DNA of 64,000 nt, from contig VDFB02358134.1 of assembly GCA_007258455.2 (NCBI GenBank), forward strand, positions 209,309,394 to 209,373,393, given 5' to 3'. This document shows, one piece after another, positions 32,121 through 43,530 of the stretch. The notes under the pieces are model-generated. The model made no database searches. It was not told where the DNA came from and was given only the letters and a program-made list of their open reading frames with translations. A program made the position numbers and the translations under genes. Within the stretch, counting starts at the first letter, position 1. The number at the start of each line of letters is the position of its first letter. Source of the DNA: Sequoia sempervirens. Lineage: Eukaryota > Streptophyta > Pinopsida > Cupressales > Cupressaceae.

Positions 32121-33461
32121 AATTTTCCTCCAATGCTCCACTTACACCATATTTTATAAAATATATACTATTATTGTAAATAATAAAAGTAAAATAATTT
32201 TTTTAGAAAAAGTAAATAAATAATGTAGATAAAATATGATAATTCTTAAATAAAAACTAAAAAATTATGTGTCGAAAATAAAATAGAATTATTTTTTAAA
32301 TAAATAGAATATTTTTAGAATAAAATAAAATAATTCAAAAATTCAAAAATAAATCTTTTAACTAGATCAATTTAAAAAACACACACATATATTAATCTAT
32401 AGACATCTTGAGACCCAACATCTTTTATATAGATATATTTTAGATATCACACTAATTAATTATTTATATAATTTTATATATATTTAAATTAATTTTCATA
32501 ATTTGAATTGTTAATAATTTTATAATTTTTCTTATTTTTTATTTTTTAATGGTTACTTTTATAATTTTCTTATTTGTATAGTTTTATAATTTTATAATTT
32601 TTATTTTCTAATATTATAAAATTATTATTTTAATTAATTCATAAGTTTATTAGTTCAAATAATTTTATAATTTTATTTATTTAATATTTTTTTAATGTTA
32701 TCAATTTCTTAATTATATTATTTGATAAATTATATGTATGTGTGTATGTATACACACATACATGCATATGCATATGTATATACATGTATGTGTATTTATT
32801 TTACTATTATATATAGTTTTCTTAATTTAATATACTTTTATTAATTATTTTTTTTGTAAATTTATAATTTTTTACTTTAATAAGTTTATTTTAAAATAAT
32901 ATTTTTTTCAAAAATATAGACAAATCTCAATTAAAAAATAAAATCTTATAGAATTTCACACATGAACACACAAATAAATTACAAAATAAAATGTACTTTA
33001 AAACATGAGAAATAAGAATATACCTTAAAACATAACTTGAGGAGAAACAAGCAAGTAGATGTGTAACTAGGATTCCAATTGAATTTGTGCATTGCTATTG
33101 AGACTTCGATGCAAACTAAATGCAAAAAATTATAAACCACATCTATTTCTATTCAAATCCCTGTGTATCAAATCTAAATTGGTTTGATTGAAGGCGTCTA
33201 TTGCCATGGGTGTAATGCATGCATTAACTAGGTTCAATAAAAGGAGGTCAAAGATGCTTTGAAATTAGATTTTCTATCTATAGATGCACCCCTTGTGACT
33301 TAAAAATATCAGTTTAGTGGTACTAATAAGGGATGTGGACTATGATGGCAATAGTTTCAAAATTGAGCTAACTTTATTCCAATCACTACTTTATTTCTAG
33401 GAACTAGAGGAGAGTGGAGAATCTTACTGTGGATGAGTGGAGTCCATTGGTGGTAGTGGTC
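32121..33461. other. AT-rich interval, no gene recognised
   Basis: Very AT-rich to about 33000, then mixed. It contains an alternating purine-pyrimidine stretch at 32735-32796. No coding similarity was seen. It ends at the TTATT target duplication (33462-33466) of the next element. Confidence 0.45.
32735..32796. repeat. Alternating purine-pyrimidine tract with small palindrome
   Basis: TG/CA/TA alternation over about 60 bp. The inner arms TGTGTGTA (32739-32746) and TACACACA (32751-32758) surround a 4-base loop. Such DNA can adopt cruciform or Z forms in vitro; no role is implied. Confidence 0.75.
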
Positions 33462-33466
33462 TTATT

Positions 33467-34984
33467 TGTTGGAAAAAGTGCCTCAAACATTATAGACTGA
33501 AACCTCCTTTAGAGCAATGTCGGTGTGACATTCTGATTGTCTGGCCAACTAGCAGTTTGTTTTATCTAGTTCTGAATAGGTCGCTATGACCCTGAAGAAG
33601 TCTTGCCGAAAGGTTTACTGTGTAGCTATCACTGTGACAAGGTGTGTTCATTGTGACCTTATAGCGCTTGGGAGACCTCTGGCCGAAAGGCCATTCAATC
33701 GTATATCGAGTATGTATAAATGTCTTCGGGGTAACTCTTATGGTTCGGGAAGATGTCTTAACGAAAATAGAATGTCATACCAATAGGAACACACTTGGGA
33801 GTTATCGGTGTAACACTAAGGCTTTGTTATGAATTTTGGGCGATATACAAATGTTTTACCGATAGAGACTCAAAGGTAGTTCATCAGAGTGACTCGACAG
33901 GCTCAGTGAGAAGTCTTAGCAAGAGTTAAATGTCTCACTGACAGCTTGTTGTGTTGGAAGCCTTTAGTATAACTTAAAGCTATCAGAGAAACCTCTTAGC
34001 GATGGTGAATGTTTTGCAGATAGTTGATGGCTATTGGGGTAGCTCTTGGCAACAATTGGTCATCGATGAAACATATGGATCTCAGTATGATGTCTCTATG
34101 AAAGCAAATTGTTTGGCCGACAGGTGTATGTTCTTGGTGTAACTCAAGTTGTTCAGTATGAACTCTCGGCAATAGATGTGAGTCTTGCCGACTGTCTCCT
34201 GAAGCTCGATATGACTTTTGTCTTCAGTGTAACCTTAGTGATTTGCTATGACCTTCTGGAAAAAGTGATAAGTCAGGGTGACTGCTTAGTGACTCGGTGT
34301 ATCTGTTGGAGCTTGATATAACATCTTGGTGACCTCAAAGACTCTTGGCAACATCAATATGAGGTCAATGTGGCATCGGTGAGACATAGTTAATGTCTCA
34401 CCAAGATGCCAGTACATTGCGAACTTTGTTGATTGAGTATGACCTCCGATGTGACATCTCGTGGATGAATTAGAAGAGCCAAATTGGAACCATTGGGAGT
34501 CTGTTCATTGCGACAGTTCTATGAGAAATCTCAACAGTTAGGGAACACCATGGATATAGTCAAAAGTTGCAAATGCTTGGGGGTTGGATAGTAATTCAAT
34601 CAACAGTGAAGCGTGAAGAATTCAAACTGTATCAGTGAAGGATTTAACATCTGTAAAGGCTGTAACTTGGAAGTTTTTTGTTCGAAGAAGTTTCGTGATG
34701 AATGTTGCTATATAGTGACACCAGAAAGATAAGTCTAGAATTGTATGTAATTTTGATTACTATAATACAAAGTGATTTCTCTTGGTGTGGTGGGTTTTTC
34801 TCTCGTAAGGGTTTTCCCATGTATATCTAGTGTTCATATGTGTTTGTCTAAATACTCTGTTTCTATAATCTGTCTCATAGTGCATCTCAATTTGACTATA
34901 ATTAAAGAATTAAAAGTACTTCTGCATTCTTTCCTAAGGTATTGGCATTAGGAGAATTGTTTTTCACATCTAATTTTCCTTACA
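33467..34984 (+). repeat. 5' LTR of Tork-like element
   Basis: It runs TGTTGGAAAAAG to CCTTACA, 1518 bp. A TATA-like box CTATATAG lies at 34708-34715. Much of it consists of loosely repeated short motifs such as GCCGATAG or GCCGAAAG, alternating with GGTGTGAC or GGTGTAAC. Confidence 0.96.
34708..34715 (+). promoter_or_regulatory. Putative LTR TATA box
   Basis: CTATATAG about 270 bp before the LTR end, identical in the 3' LTR at 39836-39843. The position is suitable for the retrotransposon promoter; the start site is not mapped. Confidence 0.5.
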
Positions 34985-34986
34985 AG

Positions 34987-35002
34987 TGGTATCAAAGCTT
35001 GG
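34987..35002 (+). other. Primer-binding site
   Basis: TGGTATCAAAGCTTGG begins two bases after the LTR. It resembles the plant initiator-Met tRNA complement TGGTATCAGAGC, with one change in the first twelve bases. Confidence 0.85.
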
Positions 35003-35098
35003 CCAGTTGTGTTATCCTTGGGGGTACATTGGGTTTTTTGAGTTAATACTGTTCAGTGGGAGTTTTGTAGAGATTTTTATTTCTATTTACAGATTAAG

Positions 35099-36415
35099 AT
35101 GTCTAGTTCATCTGGGAAGATTGAAATAGAGAAATTCAATGGCAGTAACTTTGAATTATGGAAACTCAAGATGGAGGATCTCTTAGTAGATTGAGACCTT
35201 TGGCTTGTTGTGTCTGGAACTAAACCTACAGGCATGAAGCAAGAAGAATGGGACCCTACAGATAGAAAAGTGAAGGGGCTGATAAGGCTCTGTTTAGCAG
35301 ACTCAGTTCTTCTCAATGTGCATGAAGAGAAGACTGCCTCTCTCTTGTGGAAAAGACTGGCATCCATTTATCAGGGGAAATCTTTGGTGAATAAGTTGTT
35401 CCTAAGAAAGAAGCTTTACTCTTTAAGAATGCAGGAAGGAGGGTCTGTAGCTGATCATTTGAATGCATTTAACATGCTACTCACACAATTAACATCTATT
35501 GGTGTAAAGATTGAAGAAGAAGATCATTGTATTCTTTAGTTATGTTCTTTGCCAGACTCTTGGGATCATCTGGTGATGGCTATTGGGAGTACAACATCTA
35601 GTTTCAAGATGGAGGATATTGTTGGTTCTTTGCTGTCAGAAGAAATGATAAGAAAGTCTTCTAAGATGGTGAAGGAGCCTCTTGTTGTCAGAGGAAGGTC
35701 AAAGGAGAAAGGAAAGAAGAAGGCTAAGAAGTCCAAATTGAAATTAGAGGGGAGGTCAAAGTCCCCTGGCAAAAAGTCCAAGGTGAAGTGCTGGAACTGT
35801 GGGCAACCTAGTCATGTCCGTAAGGATTGTAAAGAGGAGAAAAAGAAGAAGAAGAGCTCTTCCGATAATGGTTCTTCTCATAGTGATGGTGACGCCTTCA
35901 TTGCAGCCTTGGCTACCCAGGCATTAGATGATGTCTGGTTGATCGATTCTGGAGCATCGTTCCACATGGCATCTCACAAAGAATGGTTTATAAGGTATGA
36001 AGAATACGATTGTGGAAAGGTGTACTTGGCAAGTGATTCAACCTTGGAAATTGTGGGTCATGGAAGAGTCAGAATCCAATTCCCTAATGACAGGATAAAG
36101 GGGATCAATGATGTTATGCACATACCAGGTCTGGCTCAGAATTTACTTTCTGTTAGTAAGCTAAATGATATCAGAGTACAAGTCTTGTTCTCAGGAACTA
36201 TTTGTAAGATGACTAGAGGTTCAATGGTACTGGCTAGAGGTGCTCGAATTGGTACCCTGTACAAGCTGGATGCACAAGCTGTTCAATGTAACAGTGTCTC
36301 TTCGAAGTCACTGAAAGCTACTCTTAGAGATAAAGAGGGAATTGTCCTTAATTATGTAAACTCTACGGAAGTAAAACTTCCTGTAGAAAATACTATGCTT
36401 TGGCATCATAGTTAG
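35099..36415 (+). pseudogene. Tork-like gag-protease frame with internal stops
   Basis: The ATG at 35099 opens MSSSSGKIEIEKFNGSNFEL, the usual copia gag start. The frame has a TGA at 35192-35194 and a TAG at 35537-35539, but is otherwise continuous to 36415. Gag includes LWKRLASIYQGKSLVNKLFL and RMQEGGSVADHLNAFN (UBN2). The knuckle CWNCGQPSHVRKDC is at 35789-35830, flanked by lysine-rich stretches. Protease follows with WLIDSGASFHM (DSG at 35945-35953) and DVMHIPGLAQNLLSVSKL. GAG-pre-integrase begins MLWHHS before the stop. Gag packages RNA and the aspartic protease cuts the polyprotein. It is well preserved apart from the stops. Confidence 0.92.
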
Positions 36416-37227
36416 GTCACATTGGAGAAAAAGGTTTAAAAACCTTGAAAAACAAAAAGCTGGTAGAGGGGCTTGAAGATTGTAGTCTGGAATTTGAATT
36501 CTGTGAACACTGTTTATATGGAAAGTAGCATCATGTTTCATTTTATGACAGTCCTCATAAATCTTCTGATTTGTTAGACTATATTCATTCGGATGTGTTT
36601 GGTCTAGTAGATGTTCCTTCTTTGTCTAAATCAAGATACTATGTGTCATTCATTGATGATTATTCAAGAAGAGAATTTATATATTTTTTGAAAAGTAAAT
36701 CAGAAGTGTTTAGTTGATTTAAGGAGTTTAAAAATCTTGTTGAAAATCAGACTAGTAAAACAATAAAATGCTTAAGGACTGATAATGGCGGTGAATTCTG
36801 TTCGAATGAATTTGAAAGATACTATAAAGACCATGGAATCAAAAGACACAAGACTAGACCTTACACTCCACAGTAGAATGGAGTTGTAGAAAGGTTCAAT
36901 AGGATAGTGATGGAGAGAGCACAAAGTATGTTTAGTAGTGCTGGTTTGGAGGAAAAGTTCTGGGCTGAAGCTACTGCTATTGCATGTTACTTGGTTAATC
37001 GGTCTCCAAACTCTGCTCTTGTTGACAAGACACCTATGGAAGCGTGGTTTGGTAAGAAGCCCTCTCTTAGACATATTAGAGTCTTTGGCTGTGAAGCATA
37101 TTCTCATGTGCCAGATGTAAAAAGATCTAAGTTGGAGAACAAGGTTGTCAAGTGTATTTTTATTCAATATAGTGCTAACATTAAAGGATACAAGCTTTGG
37201 AATCCTGTTACAGAGAAGGTTGTATAG
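36416..37227 (+). pseudogene. Copia integrase with intact DDE but nonsense codons
   Basis: After a frameshift the zinc region reads GHIGEKGLKTLKNKKL and EFCEHC. The core has D in DYIHSDVFGL, D in CLRTDNGGEF and E in NGVVERFNRI, so the catalytic triad is present. Stops occur in the zinc region (36525), at FS-stop-FKEF (about 36715) and at TPQ-stop-NGVV (36874-36876). An open block at 36907-37227 gives AEATAIACYLVNRSPNSALV and PSLRHIRVFGCEAYSHVPD. The nonsense codons preclude a full-length enzyme. Confidence 0.9.
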
Positions 37228-37926
37228 AACAGAAGTGTAATCTTTCGTGAGCTGAAACCTTCCACCTTGGATCTGTAGTCAGAGACAAAGACATAAAACA
37301 ATAAGGATGTAGCAACAATTCCTCCTACGCCAGAGAAAGAGGAATTGAAGATTCAAAATGTTCCTGAAACTGAGGAGAGCTCAAGCAGTTTTGAAAGTTC
37401 TAAAGAAGAAGAACCTTAGCCTCAGCCAATGAGGAGGTCAATATGAGAAAGGAAGCAACCAGATAGGTATGGGTTCTCATTGATTGATACTACTTGTGCC
37501 TATGATTTGATTTCTAGTACTGATGAGCCTAGGATTGTGAAAGAGGCATTTAAAATGTCTGATTCAGACTCTTGGTTAGAAGCCATGGAAGAAGAGATGG
37601 AATCATTGGATAAAACTGAAACCTGGAGTCTGGTGCCCTTGCCTAAAGGTAGAAAACCTGTGGGTTGCAAATGGGTATTTAAGAAAAAGATTGGTCTGGA
37701 TGGCAGTGTAGAAAAATACAAAGCACGACTGGTTGCAAAAGGTTATTCCCAGGTAGAGGGAATTGACTATGGGGAAATCTTTTCTCCTATAGCAAAGTTG
37801 ATGTCCATTAGATTTCTATTGTCACTTGCAACAACTTATGACATAGAGGTTGAACAGATGGATGTGAAGACAACATTTCTTCATGGTGATCTTGAAGAAG
37901 AAATCTATATGTCCCAGCCTGTGCAG
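37228..37926 (+). pseudogene. Copia RT N-terminal part, ends at a deletion
   Basis: A variable linker rich in Glu and Ser (37228-37479, with stops) leads to the open block 37480-37926. It contains SWLEAMEEEMESLDKTETWS, GRKPVGCKWVFKKKIGLDGS, ARLVAKGYSQVEGIDYGEIF and MDVKTTFLHGDLEEEIYMSQ. The usual continuation (PEGF, LYGLKQ.PR.WY, YVDD) is missing. At 37927-37930 the sequence jumps directly to the segment after the RT thumb. Without the YVDD aspartates RT cannot work. Confidence 0.92.
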
Positions 37927-38540
37927 TGGGAGTACTTAGTCGATTTATGGCTAATCCAGGGAGAATACATTGGGATGCTGTGAAGAGGGTGCTTAGGTAT
38001 TTGAAGGGAACTTCATATTTTGCTTTGTGTTACCATGGGAATTCGGTTGAATCATAGAGGACTCTTAGCATTCGTGGTTATGTAGATTTTGATTGGGCAG
38101 GGGATATTGATAGTAGGAGATCCACTAGTGGATACATTTTCATATTGAATGGAGGTGCAGTGAGTTGGATGAGCAAGCGGTAGGCTGTAGTCACTTTTTC
38201 CACTACAGAGGCTAAATACATGGCAGCTACTCATGCTTGTAACGAAGTTGTATGGTTGAAACGTTTGTGTTCTAACATTGGTTTTGATGTAGGGGAAATA
38301 ACAATCTTATGTGACAGTCAGAGTGCCATTTGTCTAGCAAAGAATCCAACTTTCCATGCCAAGACAAAACATATTGATGTATAGTACCACTTTGTACGAG
38401 ATATGGTTGAGGATGGAAAGGTCAATTTCGAAAAGGTTGATACTCTGGAGAATGTTGCAGATGCATTGACGAAGCTAGTGAGCACAAAAAAGTTCAGGTG
38501 GTGTGCCAGTTTAATGGGCCTTAGTGCCCATGATTTTCAG
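37927..38540 (+). pseudogene. Copia RNase H with nonsense codons
   Basis: It reads from GVLSRFMANPGRIHWDAVKR through [76 protein letters not shown] and ENVADALTKLVSTKKF. The acidic residues D (FDWAG), E (TEAKYMA) and D (CDSQSA) are present. Stops at 38056-38058, 38181-38183 and 38382-38384 interrupt it. The frame differs from the RT block upstream, so the RT deletion was out of frame. Confidence 0.9.
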
Positions 38541-38583
38541 TAAGAATTATTTATGATCTGGAGGTGTCTAAATGATATTCGTC

Positions 38584-38594
38584 AAGTGGGAGAT
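38584..38594 (+). other. Polypurine tract
   Basis: AAGTGGGAGAT lies directly before the 3' LTR and is the expected plus-strand primer. Confidence 0.8.
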
Positions 38595-40112
38595 TGTTGG
38601 AAAAAGTGCCTCAAACATTACAGACTGAAATCTCCTTTAGAGCAATGTCGGTGTGACATTCTGATTGTCTGGCCTACTAGCACTTTGTTTTATCTAGTTC
38701 TGAATAGGTCACTGTGACCCTAAAGAAGTCTTGCCAAAAGGTTTACTATGTAGCTATCGCTGTGACAAGGTGTGTTCATTGTGACCTTATAGCGCTCAGG
38801 AGACCTCTGGCCGAAAGGCCATTCAATCGTATATCAAGTATGTATTGATGTCTTCGGGGTAACTCTTATGGTTCAGGAAGATGTCTTAATGAACAAAGAA
38901 TGTCATACCGACAAGAACACACTTGGGAGTTATCGGTGTAACACTAAGGATTCGTTATGAAGTCTGGCCGATATACAAATGTTTTCCTGATAGAGACTCG
39001 AAGGTAGTTCATCGGAGTGACTCGAAAGGCTTGGTGAGAAGTCTTAGCAAGAGTTAAATGTCTCACTGACAACGTGTTGTGTTGGAATCCTTCGGTATAA
39101 CTTAAAGCTATCGGAGAAACCTCATAGCTATGGTGAATGTTTTGCTGATAGCCAAAGGCTATCAGGGTAGCTCTTGGCAACAGTTGGTCATCGGTGAAAC
39201 ATATGGATCTTGGTATGATGTCTTTGCGAAAGCAAATTATCTGGCCGATAGGTGTATGTTCTTGGTGTAACTCAAGTTGTTCTGTATGAACTCTCAGTGA
39301 TAGATGTGAGTCTTGCCGATTGTCTCCTGAAGCTCAATATGACTTTTGTCTTCGGTGTAACCTTAGTGATTCACTATGACCTTCTGGAAAAAGTGATAAG
39401 TCAGGGCGACTGCTTAGTGACTCGGTGTATCTATTGGAGCTCGATACAACATCTTGGCGACCTTAGAGACTCTTGGCGACATCAATATGAGGTCAATGTG
39501 GCATTGGTGAGACACAGTTAGTGTCTCACCAAGATGCTAGTACATTGCAAACTTTGTTGACTGAGTATGACCTCCGATGTGACATCTTGTGGACGAATCA
39601 GAAGAGTCGAATTGGAACCATTGGGAGTCTGTTCATTGTGAAAGTTCTGCGAGAAATATTAACAGTCAGGGAACACCATGGATATAGTCAAAAGTTGCAG
39701 ACGCTTGGGGGTTGGATAGTAGTTCAATCAACAGTGAAGCATGAAGAATTCAAACTGTATCAGTGAAGGATTTAAAATCTGTAAAGGCTGTAACTTGGAA
39801 GTTTTTTGTTCAAAGAAGTTTCATGATGAATGCTACTATATAGTGACACCAGAAAGATAAGTCTGGAATTGTATGTAATTCTGATTACTGTAATACAAAG
39901 TGATTTCTCTTGGTGTGGTGGGTTTTTCTCCTGTAAGGGTTTTCCCATGTATATCTGGTGTTCATGTGTGTTTGTCTAAATACTCTGTTTCTATAATCTG
40001 TCTCATAGTGCATCTCAATTTGACTGTAATTAAAGAATTAAAGGTACTTCTACATTCTTTCTTGAGGTATTGACGTTAGGAGAATTGTTTTCCGCATCTA
40101 ATTTTCCTTACA
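38595..40112 (+). repeat. 3' LTR of Tork-like element
   Basis: It has the same length as the 5' LTR (1518 bp) and is followed by the target duplication TTATT. A TATA-like box is at 39836-39843. Differences from the partner are mostly C/T and A/G. Confidence 0.96.
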
Positions 40113-40159
40113 TTATTTTGGATTTTTGGTAGTCTTTGAGTGGTTCATATTTGATTTAA

Positions 40160-41427
40160 TGAAATCAATCTTAAAATCTTAGGAAAGTACTAATATCAAT
40201 GTGGCATCTGGATGTATCGGGATATCTACAATGTGGTATGGATATAGATAAAGTAAATGCATGGGAATGAGTTTCAATTGAAATGAGCATAACTTTACAC
40301 AAGAGATTGTCATTTTTTGATATGCAATTGCATTAATTTATTCCATCAAAATAGATGCAAAATTAAATAAAAAAACACAAGTATGCAAATTCACCATTAT
40401 AATAAATGTAGAGATGCAAAATTTACATTATACATTCGATCGGATTCAGTCAAATTAGGTCTCACATTAGGCACATTCATCACCTCATCCATTTAAATAA
40501 TCTCATTGCCTAAGGTTATTTATCCAAAATCAAATGAGCATTATCATCAATCTTTTAATAATAAATCAAAAATCCATTTAAAGCAAATCATAAATCATAT
40601 TCCATCATTTTCTAATTCAAATAAATCAAATATCAAAGTCCAAAATGTCAACTCACCTAATCAACATTAAATCAGCATAATCATCATCTAATCCTAATCT
40701 AATGCTAATCACATCCCACTTGCATTATCTAGATCTAGCCACTTGCACAATAAATCAATTTTATTGATTTATTAAAACCTCATTTTCCCTCAACATGACA
40801 AGTCAAACATGGCATTTATTTCTCTTCTTTCTTGTCCCCCTCTCAAAATTTATTACAAATTTGAATTCAAAATTTCCCCCTCTTGGGCACTCTTCCCAAA
40901 TCTTGCACAACCATTGACCACTCACATGATGACAAGTGCCCTCAACTCATTGGCTTGTTTTTGATCCCACATTGGTCCCTCTTCAACACTCAGCATTTGA
41001 AAATCTTTAAATACAAGCTTCATCTTCAAGCAAATCCTCCACAATTTTATTCAAGGTTACTCTCTTCATTTGAGATTTGATCTTGTTCATCATCATTCCA
41101 CCATCTTCATAGCATTTCATCATCTTGAGCTTTTTATCAAGGATTGCGAAAGGGTCACTAGCACATGTGACACCAATCCACTATGAGATAGAGTTGGATC
41201 ATGTCTTTTATATGCTTTCTTTAGTTTCTATTGTTCCATTTTATTGCATGATTGACATGTTTCATTATTTCATAGGGATGTTAAAATGTTGTTTTGTTTT
41301 AAACTAACCATTTGCAGATTTTAGCATCCACAATAAAAATTATACTTTAAATTTTTATGAACATAATGCAATTGAACACTTTGATAGTTAAGTATTCTAC
41401 CAACGTATAGCTCCGGGTTCTCATATT
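40160..41427. repeat. Dispersed repeat R, copy A, left part with an insert
   Basis: 40170-40430 aligns with 60410-60680 (shared GATATCTACAATGTGGTATG). After an extra ~900 bp, 41326-41427 shows weaker similarity leading up to the copia insertion at 41428. The extra 900 bp contains a TTTAAATAC TATA-like motif near 41005 and short pyrimidine-rich stretches, and is not recognised. No coding potential is seen. Confidence 0.7.
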
Positions 41428-41702
41428 TGAAGGAAAATAATGGTGATCTACTGATCACAAAACAAACAATATGCAAAAGCCCCAAATTTCCTTAATGAAG
41501 AAGAGAGGCAGGGTATCTATTATATAGAGATCTAGATTTACAAGAGAGTAACAACAAAGTCAAGAAATGCAACTACAATATTTAATGATCCCAATGGGCA
41601 TTATGTCAAGAAAGGATGCTGCACATGTTGGAGACCAATAGATGTTAAGAAAGGCTGCTGTACATGTTGGAGACTAATAGATGTCAAGGAAGGCTGCTGT
41701 CA
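41428..41702 (-). repeat. 3' LTR of deleted copia element
   Basis: It runs TGAAGGAAAATAATGG to GCTGCTGTCA. Its last 100 bp contain about 2.5 tandem copies of a ~40-bp unit with AGGCTGCTG and CATGTTGGAGAC. On the minus strand a TATA-like box CTATATAATAG is at 41516-41528. The adjoining tract ATGGGGGAGAA (41703-41713, minus strand) is the polypurine tract. Confidence 0.94.
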
Positions 41703-42385
41703 TTCTCCCCCATAATGACCATTGGGAAGAACTTGCAGTAGATCTCTAAGTGTCTTGAACCTTTCACGAGCGAGAGGCTTCGTGAAGATATCTGCTATCT
41801 AATCCTCTGTACTAAGTACATAATCTCGATCAATCCCTATTGAACCAACTCTATGATGAAGTGGTGTTAAATCTCAATATGTTTGGTCCTGCTATGAAAT
41901 ACTGGATTCTTTGTCATTTTTATAGCACTCTTGTTGTCACAATACAACAATGTAGGTCCAATTTGTATGTGGTGTAAATCCTCTAGTAGTCATCTCAACC
42001 ACACAGTTTGGCAAGCTGCTGATGTTACGGCTTTATACTCGGCCTTTGCTGTAGAAAGTGAGACAGTTGGTTGTTTCTTGGACTTCCAAGAGAAAATTGC
42101 TGAACCAAGACTGAAAGCGTAACCAAATGTAGACTTTTGGTCATCTGTGGAACCTGCCCAATCTGAATCTATATAACCAACCAATTTGCTATCCTCTGAA
42201 TGCTAAAATTTGAGTCCATAACTAAATGTCCCTTTGACATATCTAAGAATCCTCTTAGCTCCATTCCAATGTGTTTTCTTAGGTTCTAACATGAACCTAG
42301 ATACCAAGCTCACTGCATAAGTGATATCTAAGCGAGTAGTAGTTAAATAGATCAAACTACCAATCAATTGTCTATATGTTTAACT
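41703..42385 (-). pseudogene. End of copia RT and RNase H
   Basis: In the minus sense: a DNWLVV scrap, then [49 protein letters not shown] and [20 protein letters not shown] (41990-42184). [20 protein letters not shown] and TKHIEI complete RNase H before the polypurine tract. The upstream RT (palm, YVDD) is missing, deleted between about 42380 and 42394. Several stops break the frame. Confidence 0.88.
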
Positions 42386-42393
42386 TCACCATA

Positions 42394-43530
42394 TTATGTG
42401 GAAACTGCAATTGTACCTTTTCTGTTGCTTCCATGAGATTGATTATCTTCTAGTACTACTGTACTTTGATGTTTCTCATCCAAATTAACAAATAAATGCT
42501 CATTAGACGTCATATGTGAAGAACATCTAGAATCAATATACCATACATTATTTTCACTGGGATTTGCATTAAAGCAAGAAATAAATAGATTTTGTTTATT
42601 TTCAATAGTATTGTGAGCATTTCCCTTTTCTGCTTCACCTTGTTTACTCCAACATTCTGATGCATAATGTACAAACTTGTTGCAATGAAAGAATTGGACA
42701 TTCTTTTTATCATAGTCTCCCCCATTGTTTCTACCTCTTCCTCTTCCAGTACCTCTGAAGTTGCTACTTCTTCCTCTGAAATTACTACCTCTTCCTCCAA
42801 AATTACTAGATTCACCTTTGTATTCAACTTTATTTTGATTTCTGAAGAATGTTTTTCTTTTTCCTCTTATATTTGCTTTAGAGGAAAATGCTTGCTCTAA
42901 GCTTTCTTCATTACTTTTCATTCTTTCTTCAGCAGTTAACAATATTCCAGTTAGTTCATCTATGTGCATAGTTGTGAGATCTTTGGAAATTTCAATTGTA
43001 GAAACCACACCATCAAATATAGAAATCAAACTCCTTAAAATTTTCTCAATGACATGCTTGTCATCTACATCTTCCCCTAAAAATTTCATTTGACTTACTA
43101 GACCTTCTACCTTTGTTAGAAATTGATTCACAGATTCACTACTAGTCATCTTTACATTTTCAAAAGTTTTCCTCATTGTCTGTAATTTTGCAGTTTGTGC
43201 ACCTTGATATGCATTATTCAATATTTTCCATGCTTGTTGAGAATGAATAGCACCACTTATCCTCAGAAAAATTGCTTGATTAATTGCACCTTGAATCAAA
43301 AATAGGGCTTCATTATCCTTCTTTATACTTGCTTTGTATTCTCTTTTCTGTTGATCATTTAATGCATTAAATTTAGTTGTATCTAGTTCTACATACCCTA
43401 CTTGTAAAATTTCCCACAAATATTTGGATTTGAGTAGGGTTTGCATCCTAGTACACTAATATGTAAAATTATCTCCTTCAAATATAGGAATTAAAATGTT
43501 AGACATAACATTTCTTGCCATGTTTGCCAT
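42394..43530 (-). pseudogene. Copia gag and protease start, one early stop
   Basis: The ATG at 43530 gives MANMARNVMSNILIPIFEGD, then a TAG at 43458-43456 where gag normally has tryptophan. The remaining 350 codons are open. UBN2 gag blocks include YLWEILQVGY, AWKILNNAYQGAQTAKLQTM, TKVEGLVSQMKFLGEDVDDK and LRSLISIFDGVVSTIE. A glycine/arginine-rich segment (RGRSSNFRGTGRGRGRNNGG) follows, with a knuckle whose second Cys is missing (FHCNKFVHYASEC). The protease start NVWYIDSRCSSHMTSN has DSR in place of the active-site DSG. The frame ends at the deletion junction. It is the longest open frame in the window. Confidence 0.9.

Larger units (their letters stand above)
33467..40112 (+). mobile_element. 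Tork-like Ty1/copia element with RT core deleted
   Basis: A 6646-bp element has two 1518-bp LTRs (33467-34984, 38595-40112) and a perfect 5-bp target duplication TTATT (33462-33466, 40113-40117). A tRNA-type primer-binding site, gag-protease frame, integrase, N-terminal RT, RNase H and polypurine tract follow in order. The LTRs differ by about 6% over the first 170 bp, mostly transitions. RT lacks its palm core, and many stops interrupt the frames, so it is not autonomous. Tork lineage is inferred from the WLIDSGAS, GHGRV and FLHGDLEEEIYM wording. Confidence 0.95.

Noticed and set aside
40430..41325. Insert in repeat R copy A as a solo LTR
   Set aside because: A TATA-like motif is present, but no TG...CA ends or target duplication could be identified.
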